The notes under the pieces were generated by a model that was not told where the DNA came from, made no database searches, and worked only from the letters and a program-made list of their open reading frames with translations. The position numbers and the translations under genes are program-made. Positions 1-8,846 of a stretch of 64,000 nucleotides of DNA are shown in pieces (within the stretch, counting starts at the first letter, position 1; each line of letters opens with the position of its first letter). The stretch is from NCBI RefSeq assembly GCF_003057875.1, contig NZ_PYXZ01000007.1, positions 235,461-299,460 on the forward strand. The letters run 5' to 3'. This stretch comes from Nocardioides currus (GTDB lineage Bacteria; Actinomycetota; Actinomycetes; Propionibacteriales; Nocardioidaceae).

Positions 1-610
1 TGCCGGGGGCGCGGACCTTGGACTCCGGGACGATGGTGAGCACGAGGCCGAGCATCACGACGGCCATCGCGACGCTGCCCCAGAAGACCGACTGCCAACC
101 GAAGTGGGAGTACATGACGCCCGCCAGCGGGATGCCGACGGCACCACCGATGCCGAGCGTCGCGCTCATCAGGGCGACGGCCCCGCCGATCTTCTCCGGC
201 GGAAGCTCGTCGCGCATCGTCGAGATGCCGATCGGGATGAGCGCCGGCGCGAAGCCCTGGAGCGCCCGCGCGACGATGAGCACGGCCAGCGAGTCGCTCG
301 CGGCGCCGAGCACCGAGCCCAGCAGGAGCACGACCAGCGACACCACGATCATCCGCCGCTTGCCGTGCATGTCGGCGAGCTTGGTCAGGATCGGGGTCGC
401 CACGGCGCTGGTGAGGAGGGTGACCGTGACGAGCCACGAGGCGTTGTCCGAGGTGGTGCCGAGCAGCCGTGGGAAGTCCGGGAGCAGGGGCACCACGAGG
501 GTCTGCATCAGGGACACCGCGGTGCCGCACAGCGCGAGCACGAGCACGATCGGTCCCGACCGTCGCGTCGGGGCCGGGATCACCGCCCCCCGGGTGGCGG
601 TCGCGGTCAT
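1..610 (-). CDS. MFS transporter, DHA family (3' end beyond left edge)
   Basis: Proton-coupled drug/metabolite exporter of the major facilitator superfamily, inner membrane. The 203 visible residues start at ATG 610 behind a GAGGGGA ribosome site and hold about six hydrophobic segments. The loop after TM2 carries the MFS motif A (KLADMHGKRRM). The C-terminal half lies beyond base 1. It is 59 bases downstream of the GlcG-like gene on the same strand, so it may be cotranscribed with the glyoxylate genes and could move a related carboxylate, but its sequence looks like a DHA-type exporter and the substrate is unknown. Confidence 0.85.
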   Translation of the reverse strand, partial: MTATATRGAVIPAPTRRSGPIVLVLALCGTAVSLMQTLVVPLLPDFPRLLGTTSDNASWLVTVTLLTSAVATPILTKLADMHGKRRMIVVSLVVLLLGSVLGAASDSLAVLIVARALQGFAPALIPIGISTMRDELPPEKIGGAVALMSATLGIGGAVGIPLAGVMYSHFGWQSVFWGSVAMAVVMLGLVLTIVPESKVRAPG

Positions 611-669
611 GGCATCCCCTCGAGTCGGCGGTCGTCGTGGCGACTCTTCCATCCGTCGGTCGGTCGCCG

Positions 670-1095
670 TCAGTCGGGCTGCCCGACCAGGCCCGCCGCC
701 TCGATCCCGGCCAGCGCGGCCAGCTCGTCGTGGTCGGAGGTGTCGCCGGTGACACCCACTGCGCCGAGGAGCCCGCCGTCCGCGTCGCGCACGAGCACGC
801 CACCGGGCACCGGCACCAGCGCGCCGACCGTCTGCGTGACGGCGGCGATGAAGTAGGGCTGCTGCTCCGCGCGCGCCATCAGCGCCCGCGAGCCCAGGCC
901 GAGCGCGACGGCGCCGTGGGCCTTGGCGTGGGCGATCTCGAAGCGCTTGGTGGAGGCGCCGTCCTCCCGCTCGACGGCCACGACGTGGCCGCCGGAGTCC
1001 AGCACCACCACGGTGAGCGGCTTGTACGACGCCGCGCGGCCGGCGGCGAGCGCGCCCGCCACCACCTGGCGGGCCTGGGCGAGGGTGATGTTCAC
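670..1095 (-). CDS. GlcG/HbpS-family haem-binding protein
   Basis: A 141-residue single-domain member of the GlcG/HbpS family (Pfam Haem_degrading). The family's conserved core is visible: a [12 protein letters not shown] strand near residue 30, then the A-K-A(H) region and the P-V-PGGV-L turn near residue 98. The start is GTG 1095, overlapping the malate synthase stop as GTGA, so the two genes are translationally coupled. In E. coli, glcG sits in the glc operon beside glcB and glcD, the same neighbours as here, which supports a role in glycolate metabolism. Its biochemical activity is not settled for the family. Confidence 0.8.
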   Translation of the reverse strand: MNITLAQARQVVAGALAAGRAASYKPLTVVVLDSGGHVVAVEREDGASTKRFEIAHAKAHGAVALGLGSRALMARAEQQPYFIAAVTQTVGALVPVPGGVLVRDADGGLLGAVGVTGDTSDHDELAALAGIEAAGLVGQPD

Positions 1096-3254
1096 GAGGC
1101 GGCTCCCTGCTGATGCTCGGACTGGTGGTCGGACTTCGCGGCGCGACGGTGGCGGTGCAGGATCGGCTCGGTGTAGCCGGAGGGCTGGGCCAGCCCGTCG
1201 AGGACGAGCTCGCGGGCGGCGCGGAACGCCACGCCGTCGTACGCCGGCCCCATCGCGACGTAGCCGTCCGCGGCCTGCTGCTGGTCCACCACGTCGGCCA
1301 TCCGGCGGAACGCGGCGTCGACCTCGTCGGCCGTGACGACGCCGTGGCGCAGCCAGTTGGCGACGTGCTGCGAGGAGATGCGGCAGGTGGCCCGGTCCTC
1401 CATCAGCGCGGTGCCGTGGATGTCGGGCACCTTGGAGCAGCCGATGCCGTCGTCGACCCAACGCTTCACGTAGCCGAGGATCCCCTGGAGGTTGTTCTCG
1501 ACCTCGGCGATGCGCTCCTCCTCGGACCAGTCGGTCTGCTCGGCCAGAGGGACGGTGAGCAGGTCCTCGAGCGTCGTACGGCGCCCGCCGGCCAGCTCCT
1601 GCTGTCGAGCGGCGACGTCGACCTGGTGGTAGTGCAGCGCGTGCAGGGTGGCGGCCGTCGGCGAGGGCACCCAGGCGCACGAGGCACCCGATCGCGGGTG
1701 GCCGATCTTCTGCTCGAGCATCGCGGCCATCTCGTCGGGCATCGCCCACATGCCCTTGCCGATCTGCGCCCGGCCCTGCAGCCCGCAGGCGAGCCCGATG
1801 TCGACGTTCTGGTCCTCGTAGGCCGTGATCCACGGCGTGGACTTCATCTCGCCCTTGCGGATCATGGCGCCGCCGAGCATCGAGGTGTGGAGCTCGTCGC
1901 CGGTGCGGTCGAGGAAGCCGGTGTTGATGAAGGCGACGCGGCCGCGAGCGGCGTGGATGCAGGCCTTGAGGTTGGCCGAAGTGCGCCGCTCCTCGTCCAT
2001 GATCCCGAGCTTGATCGCGCCCCGTCCCAGGCCGAGCAGGTCCTCGACGGCGGCGAACAGGTCGTCGGTGAAGGCGACCTCGTCAGGCCCGTGCATCTTC
2101 GGCTTCACGGCATACATCGAGCCGGCGCGGGAGTTGGCGAGCTCGCCGCGGCCCTGGAGGTCGACGAGGCTGCACAGCGCGGTCATCACCGCGTCGAGGA
2201 CGCCCTCAGGCACCTCCTCGCCGTCGACGAGGACGGCGTCGGAGGTCATCAGGTGGCCGACCTGGCGCACGAACAGCAGCGAGCGGCCCGGGAGCACGAC
2301 CTCGCCGTCGGGTCCGTCGTAGACCCGGTCCTGCTCGAGCCGGCGCGTCGTCGTGGTGCCGCCCTTGGTGACCTCGGCGGTCAGCGTGCCGCGGTTGAGC
2401 AGGAGCCAGTTGCGGTAGCCCGCGACCTTGTCGTCGGCGTCGACCGCGGCCACCGAGTCCTCGAGGTCCATGATCGTGGAGACGGCCGACTCCATCAGGA
2501 GGTCCTTCACCCCGGCGGCGTCCGTGCGGCCGATCTCGTCGTCGCGGTCGACCTGGACCTCGACGTGCAGGCCGTGGTGCACGAACAGCACCGCCTCGGG
2601 TGCGGCGGGGTCGCCGCGCCAGCCGACGAGCTGGCCGGGGTCGGCGAGCGCCGGGCTGAGTGTGCCGTCGTCGACGGCGTAGGCCGTCACGTCGGCGTGG
2701 CTGCCGTCCGCGAGCGGGACGTGCTCGTCGAGGAAGGCACGCCCGCGGGCGATCACCTCCTCGCCGCGTCGGGGGTTGTACGACGTTCCGCGCTCGCGGC
2801 CGTCGGTCTCCGGGAGGACGTCGGTGCCGTAGAGCGCGTCGTACAGCGAACCCCAGCGGGCGTTGGCCGCGTTGGTCGCGAACCGTGCGTTGAGCATCGG
2901 CACCACCAGCTGCGGGCCGGCCTGGACCGCGACCTCGCGGTCGACGTCCTGCGTCTCGATGGTGAAGTCGGCCGGCTCCGGCACGAGGTAGCCGATGTCG
3001 CGCAGCAGCTGGAGGTAGCTCGCCTGGTCGGTGACCGGCCCGGGGTGGGCGGAGTGCCACTCGTCGAGGCGCGCCTGGATCTCGTCGCGGCGATCGAGCA
3101 GGGCGCGGTTGCGCGGGGCGAACTCCGTGAGGATGCCCTCCACGCCGCCCCAGAACGCGGCCTCGTCGAGGCCCGAGCCGGGCAGGGCCTCGTCGCGGAC
3201 GAAGGAGTGCAGCACGGGCGCGATCTCCAGCCGGCCGACTTGGATGCGGTCCAT
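1092..3254 (-). CDS. glcB: malate synthase G
   Basis: Condenses glyoxylate with acetyl-CoA to malate in the cytoplasm. The 720-residue product matches the usual length of monomeric malate synthase G (about 720-730), unlike the shorter A form. Recognisable stretches are [15 protein letters not shown] (residues about 265-280), the [14 protein letters not shown] segment, [11 protein letters not shown] with the catalytic Arg region, and the Cys-containing [21 protein letters not shown] near the C-terminus. The start is ATG 3254, with AAAGGACG upstream. The longer upstream reading frame runs into the divergent glcD-like gene and is not used. Its stop overlaps the GlcG-like start. Confidence 0.95.
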   Translation of the reverse strand: MDRIQVGRLEIAPVLHSFVRDEALPGSGLDEAAFWGGVEGILTEFAPRNRALLDRRDEIQARLDEWHSAHPGPVTDQASYLQLLRDIGYLVPEPADFTIETQDVDREVAVQAGPQLVVPMLNARFATNAANARWGSLYDALYGTDVLPETDGRERGTSYNPRRGEEVIARGRAFLDEHVPLADGSHADVTAYAVDDGTLSPALADPGQLVGWRGDPAAPEAVLFVHHGLHVEVQVDRDDEIGRTDAAGVKDLLMESAVSTIMDLEDSVAAVDADDKVAGYRNWLLLNRGTLTAEVTKGGTTTTRRLEQDRVYDGPDGEVVLPGRSLLFVRQVGHLMTSDAVLVDGEEVPEGVLDAVMTALCSLVDLQGRGELANSRAGSMYAVKPKMHGPDEVAFTDDLFAAVEDLLGLGRGAIKLGIMDEERRTSANLKACIHAARGRVAFINTGFLDRTGDELHTSMLGGAMIRKGEMKSTPWITAYEDQNVDIGLACGLQGRAQIGKGMWAMPDEMAAMLEQKIGHPRSGASCAWVPSPTAATLHALHYHQVDVAARQQELAGGRRTTLEDLLTVPLAEQTDWSEEERIAEVENNLQGILGYVKRWVDDGIGCSKVPDIHGTALMEDRATCRISSQHVANWLRHGVVTADEVDAAFRRMADVVDQQQAADGYVAMGPAYDGVAFRAARELVLDGLAQPSGYTEPILHRHRRAAKSDHQSEHQQGAAS

Positions 3255-3353
3255 CGAGGGACGTCCTTTCGTATTCGTGCACGGCGCAATAACCTCTCCG
3301 CAATATAGAAGGGCCGGCGTCACCGAGGTCGCCGAGCCGGAAGGGCGATCCGC
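3255..3353. promoter_or_regulatory. Divergent control region of the glyoxylate genes
   Basis: This 99-base gap separates malate synthase (minus) from the GlcD-like oxidase (plus). It is much richer in A/T than its surroundings, with a CGCAATA direct repeat (about 3283 and 3299) and a TATAGA stretch near 3304. That suggests promoter or regulator sites for both genes; a GntR-type regulator such as GlcC would be the family precedent. No clear -35/-10 pair or palindrome was found, and it lacks the GGGTAC element seen elsewhere in the window. Confidence 0.3.
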
Positions 3354-4715
3354 GTGAGCCCCATCCAGGAACTCGTCGCCGAGCTCGGGAGCGACGTCGT
3401 CGTGACCGACGCGGAGCGGATGGACAAGTACCGCCGCGACCGTGCGGACGACCCCGGGGCGGGCGTCCCGCTCGCGGTCGTCCGCGCCCGGTCGACCGCC
3501 GACGTGCAGGCCGCGGTGCGGTTCGCGGCGGCGCACGCCGTGCCGGTCGTGCCCCGCGGGGCCGGGTCGGGACTGTCGGGCGGGGCGTCGGCCGTCGACG
3601 GGTGCCTGGTCGTGTCGACGGAGCGGATGGCCGACATCGAGGTCGACCCGGTCACCCGCACCGCCGTCGTCCAGCCGGGGCTGATGAACGCGCAGGTGAA
3701 GGCCGCGGCCGCCGAGCACGACCTGTGGTACCCGCCCGACCCGTCGTCGTACGAGATCTGCTCGATCGGCGGCAACGTCGCGACCAACGCCGGTGGGTTG
3801 TGCTGCGTGAAGTACGGCGTCACCACCGACTACGTGCTCGGGATGACGGTCGTGCTGGCCGACGGGTCCGCCGTCACGCTGGGCGGACCGCGCCTCAAGG
3901 ACGTCGCGGGGCTCTCGCTGACCAAGCTCTTCGTCGGCTCGGAGGGGACGCTCGGCATCGTCACCGAGGTCGTGCTCCGGCTGATCCCGCGGCAGCGCCC
4001 GCCCGCGACGCTGGTCGCGACCTTCGCCACGCTGGACGACGCCACGGACACGGTGCTGGCGATCACGCGGCAGCTGCGGCCCTCGATGCTCGAGTTCATG
4101 GACGGCCCGACGATCAACGCGGTCGAGGACCTGACGAAGATGGGCCTCGACCGCACCGCCGCGGCGATGCTGGTGATCCAGTCCGACGAGCCCGCCGGGC
4201 ACGCCACCGCCGAGTGCGAGCTCATCGCGAAGCTCTGCAGCGAGCACAGCGCGACCGAGGTCTTCCACACCGACGACCCCGACGAGGGCGAGGCGTTCGT
4301 GGTCGCCCGCCGCAGCGCCATCCCGGCGGTGGAGCGCACCGGCACCCTGCTGCTCGAGGACGTCGGCGTGCCGCTCCCCCAGCTCGGGGCGCTCGTCGAC
4401 GGCATCGCCGCCATCGCCGCCGACCGCGACCTCACCATCGCCGTGATCGCGCACGCCGGCGACGGCAACACCCACCCGCTGATCGTCTTCGACCCGGGCG
4501 ACGCCGACATGACCGAGCGCGCACAGACGGCGTACGGCGAGGTGATGGACCTCGCCCTGCGGCTGGGCGGGACCATCACCGGTGAGCACGGCGTCGGTCG
4601 CCTCAAGCGACCGTGGCTCGCCGACTACCTCGGCCCCGACGTGCTGGCCCTGACCCACAAGATCAAGGACGCGCTCGACCCGCAGGGGATCCTCAACCCC
4701 GGCGCTGGGTACTGA
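3354..4715 (+). CDS. FAD-linked oxidase, glycolate oxidase GlcD-like
   Basis: Flavoprotein that oxidises an alpha-hydroxy acid, most likely glycolate to glyoxylate or D-lactate to pyruvate. The 453-residue protein has the two-domain plan of the family: an N-terminal PCMH FAD-binding domain with [12 protein letters not shown] (residues about 63-74) and [10 protein letters not shown] (about 138-147), then the FAD-oxidase C domain ending in HAGDGNTHP and GEHGVGRLK. The start is GTG 3354. It is divergent from malate synthase, so its glyoxylate could feed that enzyme directly. No GlcE or GlcF partner is nearby; D-lactate dehydrogenase is the alternative. Confidence 0.85.
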   Translation: MSPIQELVAELGSDVVVTDAERMDKYRRDRADDPGAGVPLAVVRARSTADVQAAVRFAAAHAVPVVPRGAGSGLSGGASAVDGCLVVSTERMADIEVDPVTRTAVVQPGLMNAQVKAAAAEHDLWYPPDPSSYEICSIGGNVATNAGGLCCVKYGVTTDYVLGMTVVLADGSAVTLGGPRLKDVAGLSLTKLFVGSEGTLGIVTEVVLRLIPRQRPPATLVATFATLDDATDTVLAITRQLRPSMLEFMDGPTINAVEDLTKMGLDRTAAAMLVIQSDEPAGHATAECELIAKLCSEHSATEVFHTDDPDEGEAFVVARRSAIPAVERTGTLLLEDVGVPLPQLGALVDGIAAIAADRDLTIAVIAHAGDGNTHPLIVFDPGDADMTERAQTAYGEVMDLALRLGGTITGEHGVGRLKRPWLADYLGPDVLALTHKIKDALDPQGILNPGAGY

Positions 4716-4748
4716 GCCCCACCGACCCGACCACGAAGGAGAGCGACC

Positions 4749-4922
4749 ATGACCTCGTCCCACGACCCGAGCACCCCGGACGTCGACACCCCGGACGTCG
4801 ACACCCCGGACGTCGACACCGACCCGGCCCACGACACCGACCAGGACGAGGGGTGGTCGTCCGAGGGCGGCGCCACCCCGTCCGGACCGGCCACGGCGAC
4901 GGACGACGGCGACGACGACTAG
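4749..4922 (+). CDS. small acidic repeat protein
   Basis: A 57-residue Asp-rich protein of unknown function, with no hydrophobic segment. Residues about 9-23 are three copies of the five-residue unit TPDVD, encoded by an exact 15-base tandem repeat. It ends in DDGDDD. An AAGGAG ribosome site lies 7 bases before ATG 4749. GGGTAC at 4707-4712 overlaps the end of the oxidase gene and could be a promoter element, but no CATG-like -35 precedes it. It resembles the other small acidic proteins at 4984 and 42696 in composition only. Confidence 0.55.
   Translation: MTSSHDPSTPDVDTPDVDTPDVDTDPAHDTDQDEGWSSEGGATPSGPATATDDGDDD
4773..4817. repeat. 15-base tandem repeat, three exact copies
   Basis: ACCCCGGACGTCGAC occurs three times in a row inside the small acidic gene, coding for TPDVD units. 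Such a repeat can change copy number by slippage without breaking the frame. Confidence 0.9.
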
Positions 4923-4983
4923 TCACCGCCGCTGAGTCACGAGCCCGGTGACGAGCCCGATGACGAGCCCGATGGCCGCGTCC

Positions 4984-5130
4984 TCAGACCGGGTCGGGGG
5001 CGGGCACGACCTGCGGTCCGGTCGAGGGATCGGGGTCGACCACGGGCTCGCCCGGCTCGGTCGGCAGCGGGTCGCCGGCGGGGACCACCTCGGGGTCGGG
5101 GGGCTGCGGTGCGCTGGGGGTCGTCGTCAT
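4984..5130 (-). CDS. small proline-rich acidic protein
   Basis: A 48-residue protein rich in Pro, Asp and Val (PQPPDPEVVPAGDP near the start, PAPDPV at the end) with no recognised domain. It starts at ATG 5130. The case for a real gene is its promoter: GGGTAC on the minus strand ends 8 bases before the ATG, with CATG 14 bases further up. No ribosome site fits in that gap, so the mRNA would be close to leaderless. It is divergent from the acyl-CoA dehydrogenase-like gene. Confidence 0.5.
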   Translation of the reverse strand: MTTTPSAPQPPDPEVVPAGDPLPTEPGEPVVDPDPSTGPQVVPAPDPV

Positions 5131-5138
5131 GTCGTCAG

Positions 5139-5162
5139 GTACCCATCGCCGACATGACCATG
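5139..5162 (-). promoter_or_regulatory. SigB-type promoter of the gene at 5130
   Basis: On the minus strand CATG (5159-5162) is followed after 14 bases by GGGTAC (5139-5144). The start codon is 8 bases past the -10. Confidence 0.65.
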
Positions 5163-5200
5163 ATCGACGCCCGCCGGAGGCGGTGGCGCCGCGGCACTGG

Positions 5201-5225
5201 CATGACCCGACGCTCGCGCGGGTAC
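5201..5225 (+). promoter_or_regulatory. SigB-type promoter of the operon starting at 5235
   Basis: CATG (5201-5204), 15 bases, GGGTAC (5220-5225). The ATG lies 9 bases past the -10, which fits a leaderless transcript and decides the start at 5235 against longer in-frame starts. Confidence 0.7.
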
Positions 5226-5234
5226 CCGCCGCCC

Positions 5235-6302
5235 ATGACGACCACCCCCTCGGGAGAGCCGGTCCTGCTCGACGAGCTGACGACGGCAGGGACACGCGAG
5301 CTCGCCGCCCTCGGCGCACGGGCCGCAGCCGTCGCCGGGGACGTCGACGCGGCACTGGAGCTGGCCGCCGACGTGGGAGCGTCCCTGCCGCGGCCGGGAT
5401 CGGGCCAGTCCGCCTTCGTCTGGTCCGTGCTGGCCACGCTCGGCGCGTCCGACCTGACCGTCGCCCGGGTGCTGGAGCCGCACCTCGACGCGATCGCGAT
5501 CCTCGACCAGGCCGGCGAGCCCGCCGGACCGGGGACGTGGGGCGTCTTCGCGGCCGAGGGGCCGGGCGAGCCGCTGCGCGCGAGCAGCGCCGCGACGGGC
5601 GACGGGGCGGGCGGCGGGGCGGCGTACCGCCTCGACGGGCGCAAGCACTGGTGCTCCCTCGGTGCCGTGCTCGACCACGCGCTCGTCAGCGCCTGGGTCG
5701 GCGACCGTCGACAGCTGTTCGCCGTCGACCTGCAGGCCCCGGGCGTCCGGGCGGTGGCCGGGACCTGGGTCGCGCGCGGGCTCGCCGACGTCGACTCCGG
5801 CCCCATCGACTTCGACGGCGCGAGCGCGCGGGCGGTCGGCGAGCCGGGGTGGTACCTCGAGCGGCCGGGCTTCGCCTGGGGCGGGATCGGGGTGGCCGCC
5901 GTGTGGTTCGGTGGCGCGGTCGCGCTGGCCCGACGCATCCGCACGAGCGCGACGACGCGGCCTCCCGACCAGGTCGGGCTCATGCACCTCGGAGCGGTGG
6001 ACGCCGCCCTGCACGCGGCCCGCTGCACCCTGTCCCACGCTGCCGCGGCACTGGACGCGGGCGAGCTGACCGGCGACGCCGGTGCCCGCGCGGCGCTGCG
6101 CGTGCGCGAGGTGGTGGCGCTGGCCGCCGAGGACGTCCTGCGCCGCGCAGCGCACGGGCTCGGACCGGGTCCGCTGGCCACCGACGAGGACCACGCTCGG
6201 CGCGTCGCCGACCTCGAGCTCTACCTCCGTCAGTGGCACGCGGAGCGCGACCAGGCTGCCCTGGGACAGGCCGTGGGCGCCGCGGGACCCGCCCCGTGGT
6301 GA
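5235..6302 (+). CDS. acyl-CoA dehydrogenase-like flavoprotein
   Basis: A 355-residue protein with the acyl-CoA dehydrogenase fold: helical N-domain, a middle beta-domain with YRLDGRKHWCSLG (residues about 131-143) that matches the family's G-x-K-x-W/Y-x-(S/T) region, and a helical C-domain. It is somewhat short for the family, and the catalytic Glu could not be placed. It begins a three-gene operon with a deacetylase/methyltransferase and a glycosyltransferase, joined by GTGA overlaps, so it probably acts on a dedicated small metabolite rather than in fatty-acid beta-oxidation. Start chosen from the promoter at 5220. Confidence 0.75.
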   Translation: MTTTPSGEPVLLDELTTAGTRELAALGARAAAVAGDVDAALELAADVGASLPRPGSGQSAFVWSVLATLGASDLTVARVLEPHLDAIAILDQAGEPAGPGTWGVFAAEGPGEPLRASSAATGDGAGGGAAYRLDGRKHWCSLGAVLDHALVSAWVGDRRQLFAVDLQAPGVRAVAGTWVARGLADVDSGPIDFDGASARAVGEPGWYLERPGFAWGGIGVAAVWFGGAVALARRIRTSATTRPPDQVGLMHLGAVDAALHAARCTLSHAAAALDAGELTGDAGARAALRVREVVALAAEDVLRRAAHGLGPGPLATDEDHARRVADLELYLRQWHAERDQAALGQAVGAAGPAPW

Positions 6303-7618
6303 CGGCGCCCGCCTTCCGCCACGACCGGCCCGGCACACCCGAGGAGGCCTGGTCGCGGTCGCTGGCCGACCGCGACGTGCCGCCCCTCCGCCTCCCGGCC
6401 ACGGCACGCCGGCTGCTCGTCCTCGGCGCCCACCCGGACGACGAGGCGCTGGGCGCGTCCGGGCTGATGCGGTCGGCCTCGCTCGCCGGGTGGGAGGTCG
6501 GCGTGCTGTGCGCGACCTCGGGCGAGGGCTCGCACCCCGACTCCGTCACCCTGTCCCCCGCCGGGCTGGCGACCGTCCGGCGCCTCGAGCTCAGCGCGTC
6601 CGTGGCCGTGGCGGCACCGGCCGCGACGACGGCGTGCCTCGGGCTCCCGGACGGCGACGTCGCGTCCCACGTCGACGAGCTGGTCGACCACGTGGTCGCC
6701 GCGATCGGCACCCAGGGCAGCGAGGTGGTGCTGTGTGCCCCGTGGCGCTCCGACGGTCACCCCGACCACGAGGCGGTCGGCCGCGCGGCGGCGATCGCCG
6801 CCGGACGCACCGACGCGCACCTGCTCGAGTACCCGATCTGGCTCTGGCACTGGGGCCACGACGCGGACCTGCCGTGGGACGACGTACGGCGCCTGCCCCT
6901 CGACGAGGACGCGCGCGCCACCAAGCGTGCGGCGATCGCCGCGCACGCCACCCAGATCGCACCCATCTCGCCCGCCCCGGGCGACGAGGTGCTGCTCACT
7001 GCGGAGGTGCTCGCCCACTTCGACCGCGCCGACGAGCTGTTCGTCGAGACGACCGGGCGGGTCCCCGACGACGCTCTCGAGCGCGTCCATCGTGACGACC
7101 CGGACCCGTGGGAGGTGGACTCCTTCTACGAGCGCCGCAAGCGCGCCGTCACCCTCGCCGCGCTGCCCCGCGAGTCCTACGGGCGGGCGCTCGAGGTCGG
7201 CTGCTCCGTGGGCGCCCTCGCCGTCGACCTGGCGACGCGGAGCGAGCGGCTGCTGGCCGTGGACGCGAGCGAGGCGGCGGTCGCAGCGGCCCGGCACCGC
7301 GTCGCCGGGCTCCGCGACGTCGAGGTCCGACGCATCGACGTACGCACCGAGTGGCCCGACGGGGCCTTCGACCTCGTGTCGATCTCCGAGGTGGGCTACT
7401 TCCTGAGTCCCCGTGCGCTCGGCGAGCTGGTCGAGCGCAGCCTGGCGTCGTTGACGCGCGACGGACACCTGCTCCTGTGCCACTGGCGGCACCAGCCGGT
7501 CGGCTGGCCGCTCGCGGGGCCCGCCGTCCACGCCGCGTTCCTCGCCACCGGAGCGCCGGTGCTCGTCGCGCACGACGAGCCCGACTTCCTGCTGCACGTC
7601 CTGGGGCGACCCGCGTGA
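6299..7618 (+). CDS. bifunctional PIG-L deacetylase / SAM methyltransferase
   Basis: A 439-residue fusion. The N-terminal half is a LmbE/PIG-L zinc-dependent N-deacetylase with the metal motif GAHPDDEALG (residues about 40-49) and a second histidine motif SDGHPDHE near 154. The C-terminal half is a class I methyltransferase of the NodS type with the SAM loop EVGCSVGALA near residue 298. The fused pair suggests removal of an N-acyl group and methylation of the exposed amine or a nearby hydroxyl of one substrate. GTG 6299 overlaps the preceding stop; the stop overlaps the next GTG at 7615. Confidence 0.88.
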   Translation: MTAPAFRHDRPGTPEEAWSRSLADRDVPPLRLPATARRLLVLGAHPDDEALGASGLMRSASLAGWEVGVLCATSGEGSHPDSVTLSPAGLATVRRLELSASVAVAAPAATTACLGLPDGDVASHVDELVDHVVAAIGTQGSEVVLCAPWRSDGHPDHEAVGRAAAIAAGRTDAHLLEYPIWLWHWGHDADLPWDDVRRLPLDEDARATKRAAIAAHATQIAPISPAPGDEVLLTAEVLAHFDRADELFVETTGRVPDDALERVHRDDPDPWEVDSFYERRKRAVTLAALPRESYGRALEVGCSVGALAVDLATRSERLLAVDASEAAVAAARHRVAGLRDVEVRRIDVRTEWPDGAFDLVSISEVGYFLSPRALGELVERSLASLTRDGHLLLCHWRHQPVGWPLAGPAVHAAFLATGAPVLVAHDEPDFLLHVLGRPA

Positions 7619-8313
7619 GCACGCCGCTCGCCGTGGCGGTGGTCATCCCCGCTCGGGACGAGGAGGCGCTGCTGCCGGGCTGCCTCGACTCGGTGTCCCG
7701 CGCGGTCCGTGCGCTCGGCCGGGAGCACCCGGAGGTGCGCTGCCGGACATTCGTGGTGCTCGACTCGTGCCACGACGGGACGGCGGGGATCGTGGCCGGA
7801 CGTCGCGACGTGAGCGCGGTCCCGGTGCAGGCGGGATGCGTCGGTGCCGCCCGCGCGGCCGGCGTCGACGCGGCGGCCGTGTGGTCCGGTCGCGCCGCCG
7901 CCCCGCGGGTCTGGATCGCGAACACCGACGCGGACAGCACCGTCCCCGAGCACTGGCTGGTGGACCAGGTGCGCTTCGCGACCGCGGGACTGACGCTGGT
8001 CGTCGGCACCGTCGAACCCACCGCCGGCGACCTCACGGCCGAGGAGATGGTCCTGTGGCGGGCCCGCCACAGCGTCGGCGACGGTCATCAGCACGTCCAC
8101 GGCGCCAACCTCGGCTTCACGCTGGCCGCCTACCGCGCGGTCGGCGGCTTCCGTCCGCTACGGGTCCACGAGGACGTCGAGCTGGTCGCCGCGATGCGCG
8201 CCGACGGGGTCGCCACGGTGGCGACCGGCAGCCTGAGCGTCACCACGTCGGGGCGCCGGCACGGCCGCGCTCCGGACGGCTTCGCCGCCTACCTCGACGG
8301 GCTGGGTGCGTAG
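7615..8313 (+). CDS. family 2 glycosyltransferase
   Basis: Cytoplasmic GT-A fold sugar transferase of 232 residues. It opens with VVIPARDEEALLPGCLDS (the GT2 nucleotide-binding start) and carries a D-x-D-type NTDADS near residue 104. No membrane anchor is visible. It is last in the operon with the acyl-CoA dehydrogenase-like and PIG-L/methyltransferase genes; together they could build a modified amino-sugar metabolite. Donor and acceptor are unknown. Confidence 0.85.
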   Translation: MSTPLAVAVVIPARDEEALLPGCLDSVSRAVRALGREHPEVRCRTFVVLDSCHDGTAGIVAGRRDVSAVPVQAGCVGAARAAGVDAAAVWSGRAAAPRVWIANTDADSTVPEHWLVDQVRFATAGLTLVVGTVEPTAGDLTAEEMVLWRARHSVGDGHQHVHGANLGFTLAAYRAVGGFRPLRVHEDVELVAAMRADGVATVATGSLSVTTSGRRHGRAPDGFAAYLDGLGA

Positions 8314-8320
8314 GAGGCCA

Positions 8321-8341
8321 CCGGCCCGCCGAGCGGGTCGG
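8321..8341. terminator. hairpin between convergent genes
   Basis: A 9-base-pair stem with one G-T pair and a CGA loop lies between the converging ends at 8313 and 8344. There is no T tract, which is common for actinobacterial terminators. Confidence 0.5.
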
Positions 8342-8343
8342 CG

Positions 8344-8775
8344 TCAGAGCGCGCGCAGGTGCTCCTCGAGGCTCTCGGCCACGCGGTCGGCGAGCAGCTT
8401 GAGCCCGGCGGGCATGAGCGGCTCGGCCAGCTTGGCGGCCCCGTGCGGGGTGAACTCCGCGTGGTAGGTGAGCTCGGTGCCCGACGCGGTCGGGCGCAGC
8501 GTGATGGTGTCGAGCAGGGTCAGCGAGCCGGCGTCGCCGGCGAGCTGCATCCGCTGGTTCTCGACGAGCTCCTTGACCTCGTAGTCGACCTCCTGCTCGG
8601 AGCCGAGGAACTTCGACACGTTGTGGTAGCGCGTGCCCACTCCCCCGTCGCCGGAGGTGCGCTCGGTCCTGACGGTCGGCGGGTCCCACTCCTCGGTGTT
8701 GGTCCAGTCGCTGATGTACGTCCAGACCCGCTCCACGGGCTGGTCCACGGTGATCGTGCGTTCCACGGACGGCAT
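8344..8775 (-). CDS. SRPBCC / polyketide cyclase-like protein
   Basis: A 143-residue START-like (SRPBCC) small-ligand binding protein. It begins with the typical first strand and helix (ERTITVDQPVERVWTYISDW) and ends with a long amphipathic helix (LLADRVAESLEEHLRAL). Members bind hydrophobic ligands or act as cyclases; no ligand can be assigned. The start is ATG 8775 with an AAAGGACG ribosome site; the promoter lies 36 bases upstream. Convergent with the GT2 gene. Confidence 0.8.
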   Translation of the reverse strand: MPSVERTITVDQPVERVWTYISDWTNTEEWDPPTVRTERTSGDGGVGTRYHNVSKFLGSEQEVDYEVKELVENQRMQLAGDAGSLTLLDTITLRPTASGTELTYHAEFTPHGAAKLAEPLMPAGLKLLADRVAESLEEHLRAL

Positions 8776-8811
8776 GGGTCGTCCTTTCGTCGAGGTCGGT
8801 GTGGCTGCGCC

Positions 8812-8836
8812 GTACCCCCCGTGTCGCCCGTCCATG
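8812..8836 (-). promoter_or_regulatory. SigB-type promoter of the SRPBCC gene
   Basis: Minus strand CATG (8833-8836), 15 bases, GGGTAC (8812-8817), followed by a 36-base leader with a ribosome site. Confidence 0.65.
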
Positions 8837-8846
8837 TGCGCGGCGG

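Noticed and set aside
4707..4712. GGGTAC before the small acidic gene at 4749
   Set aside because: It is formed by the last codons of the oxidase gene (Gly-Tyr then stop) and lacks a good -35, so it is not listed as a promoter.
4773..4817. Tandem repeat as a CRISPR-like array
   Set aside because: The copies are directly adjacent without spacers and are in frame within a gene; no cas genes are present.
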